A stretch of 7,606 nucleotides of DNA from Bryobacterales bacterium (GTDB lineage Bacteria > Acidobacteriota > Terriglobia > Bryobacterales > Bryobacteraceae): NCBI GenBank assembly GCA_003139735.1, contig PLGA01000330.1, forward strand, positions 1 through 7,606, given 5' to 3'. Position 1 is the first letter of the stretch; each line of letters opens with the position of its first letter. The notes under the pieces are model-generated. The model was given only the letters and a program-made list of their open reading frames with translations, ran no database searches and was not told where the DNA came from. Position numbers and translations under genes: made by a program. This document shows, piece after piece, positions 6,442 through 7,606 of this stretch.

Positions 6442-7606
6442 TCGACCGGTTGATCGAGTTCTCGGCGCATAACCGGTTCCTGGTACTGCTGCTGGTAGGG
6501 GCGGCGGCGGTGGGCGGCTGGTGGTCGCTGCAGTCCATTCCGATGGATGCGATCCCGGATTTGAGCGACACGCAAGTGATCGTCTATTCGAAATGGGACC
6601 GCAGCCCGGACATTATCGAGGACCAGGTGACGTACCCGGTGGTGAGCGCCATGCTGGGGGCCCCGCGGGTGAAAGACGTGCGCGGTTTTTCCGATTTCGG
6701 CTACTCGTACGTGTACGTCATCTTCGAGGATGGCACGGACATCTACTGGGCGCGCTCGCGGACGCTCGAATACCTTTCGAAGATTCAGTCGCGGCTGCCG
6801 CAGGGGGTCGAAACCGAACTGGGGCCGGACGCGACGGGAGTGGGCTGGGTGTTCCAGTACGCGCTGGTGGATACGACGGGTCGGAACAATCTGGCGCAAT
6901 TGCGATCGACCGAGGACTGGTTCCTGCGCTACCAGTTGCAGGCCGTGCCGGGGGTGGCGGAAGTGGCGCCGCTGGGCGGATTCGTGCGCCAGTACCAGGT
7001 GACCGTGGATCCAAACCGTCTGGCCGGGTATGGGGTGAGCATCGACAAAGTGGTGGCCGCGGTGCGCGCGGGGAACAACGACGTCGGCGGACGGCTGGTG
7101 GAATTCACGGGCCGCGAATACATGGTGCGCGGGCGCGGCTATGCGCGCTCGGCGAGCGATCTGGAGCAGGTTTCGCTCGGAGTCACCGCGGAGGGCGCAC
7201 CGATTCTGGTGCGGGACGTGGGATCGGTGACGCTCGGGCCGGATATGCGGCGCGGCATCGCGGACCTGAACGGCCAGGGCGAAACGGTCTCGGGCATCGT
7301 GGTGATGCGGCAGGGAGAAAACGCCCTGCGCGTGATCGAGCGGGTGAAGGCCAAGCTGAAGGAGTTGGAGCCGGGGCTGCCGCCGGGCGTGAAGGTGGTG
7401 ACGGCGTACGACCGCTCGGAGTTGATTCTGGCCTCGATCGACAATCTGAAGCACACGCTGATCGAGGAGCTGGCGGTGGTGGCGCTGGTGATCCTGATCT
7501 TCCTCTGGCACGTGCCGAGCGCCGCGATCCCGATCATTACCATTCCGGTGGCGGTGCTGATTGCCTTCGTGCCGATGCGGCTGATGGGGATCAACGCCAA
7601 CATCAT
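6438..7606 (+). CDS. cusA: CusA-type heavy-metal efflux RND pump, N-terminal part (runs off window)
   Basis: This is the proton-driven inner-membrane pump of the Cus/Czc (HAE/HME-RND) family. The frame stays open for 389 codons to the window edge, about 37% of the usual ~1,040 residues. It starts MIDRLIEFSAHNRF with the first membrane helix at about 13-32. The family marks follow: P-M-D-A-I-P-D-L-S-D (35-44), QVTYPVVSAML (63-73), VRGFSDFGYSYVYVIFEDGTD (81-101), YWARSRTLEYL (103-113), ELGPDATGVGW (127-137), EYMVRGRGY (227-235) and GPDMRRGIADLNGQGE (267-282). The second and third membrane helices lie at about 341-358 and 364-383. It ends within the INANI segment just before TM4, which carries the proton-relay acidic residues, so these and the specificity residues cannot be read. 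The ATG overlaps the cusB stop as ATGA. The sequence reads more like CusA than CzcA, favouring monovalent Cu/Ag. Confidence 0.97.
   Translation, partial: MIDRLIEFSAHNRFLVLLLVGAAAVGGWWSLQSIPMDAIPDLSDTQVIVYSKWDRSPDIIEDQVTYPVVSAMLGAPRVKDVRGFSDFGYSYVYVIFEDGTDIYWARSRTLEYLSKIQSRLPQGVETELGPDATGVGWVFQYALVDTTGRNNLAQLRSTEDWFLRYQLQAVPGVAEVAPLGGFVRQYQVTVDPNRLAGYGVSIDKVVAAVRAGNNDVGGRLVEFTGREYMVRGRGYARSASDLEQVSLGVTAEGAPILVRDVGSVTLGPDMRRGIADLNGQGETVSGIVVMRQGENALRVIERVKAKLKELEPGLPPGVKVVTAYDRSELILASIDNLKHTLIEELAVVALVILIFLWHVPSAAIPIITIPVAVLIAFVPMRLMGINANI

Noticed and set aside
6261..7511. 416-codon open frame on the minus strand
   Set aside because: It is antisense to the pump gene, whose plus-strand product carries clear CusA motifs from end to end.

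Overview
The window is GC-rich, gene-dense bacterial chromosome with two oppositely oriented gene groups meeting at a divergent gap near position 3,470. A soil-type Acidobacteriota (Solibacter/Bryobacter-like) would fit the pairing of exported DUF1080 and GH20 proteins, the GC-rich codon use and the dispersed-repeat look of the left end. Planctomycetota or Verrucomicrobiota cannot be excluded, and this placement is inference only.

Left half, minus strand (149-3421). Read in transcription order it holds a 74-residue protein of unknown function, an exported DUF1080 (3-keto-disaccharide hydrolase / LamG-fold) protein, and an exported GH20 beta-N-acetylhexosaminidase with an unusual C-terminal extension. 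The last two are 14 bases apart and almost certainly co-transcribed; together they look like a periplasmic or surface glycan-breakdown unit acting on GlcNAc/GalNAc-containing material. Just downstream of the GH20 gene (20-87) is a two-copy 34-bp tandem repeat carrying the perfect palindrome GGAACGTTCC.

Right half, plus strand (3527-7606). This is a heavy-metal efflux (HME-RND) operon of CusCBA type. It comprises a small secreted Cys/His-rich protein, a TolC/CusC-family outer-membrane channel, a CusB-type periplasmic adaptor with an N-terminal metal-binding segment, and the first 389 codons of a CusA-type inner-membrane pump that runs off the window. The last three genes overlap by ATGA (stop and start share bases), so their translation is probably coupled. 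The pump would take Cu(I)/Ag(I) from the periplasm, with the adaptor and perhaps the small Cys/His protein handling the metal, and pass it out through the TolC-like channel. The pump's downstream residues that decide metal specificity are outside the window.

I saw no tRNA, rRNA, CRISPR array, insertion sequence or metal-responsive regulator gene. I found no clearly new system. The items most worth a second look are the tandem palindromic repeat, the small Cys/His-rich secreted protein, and the altered metal-ligand set in the adaptor.
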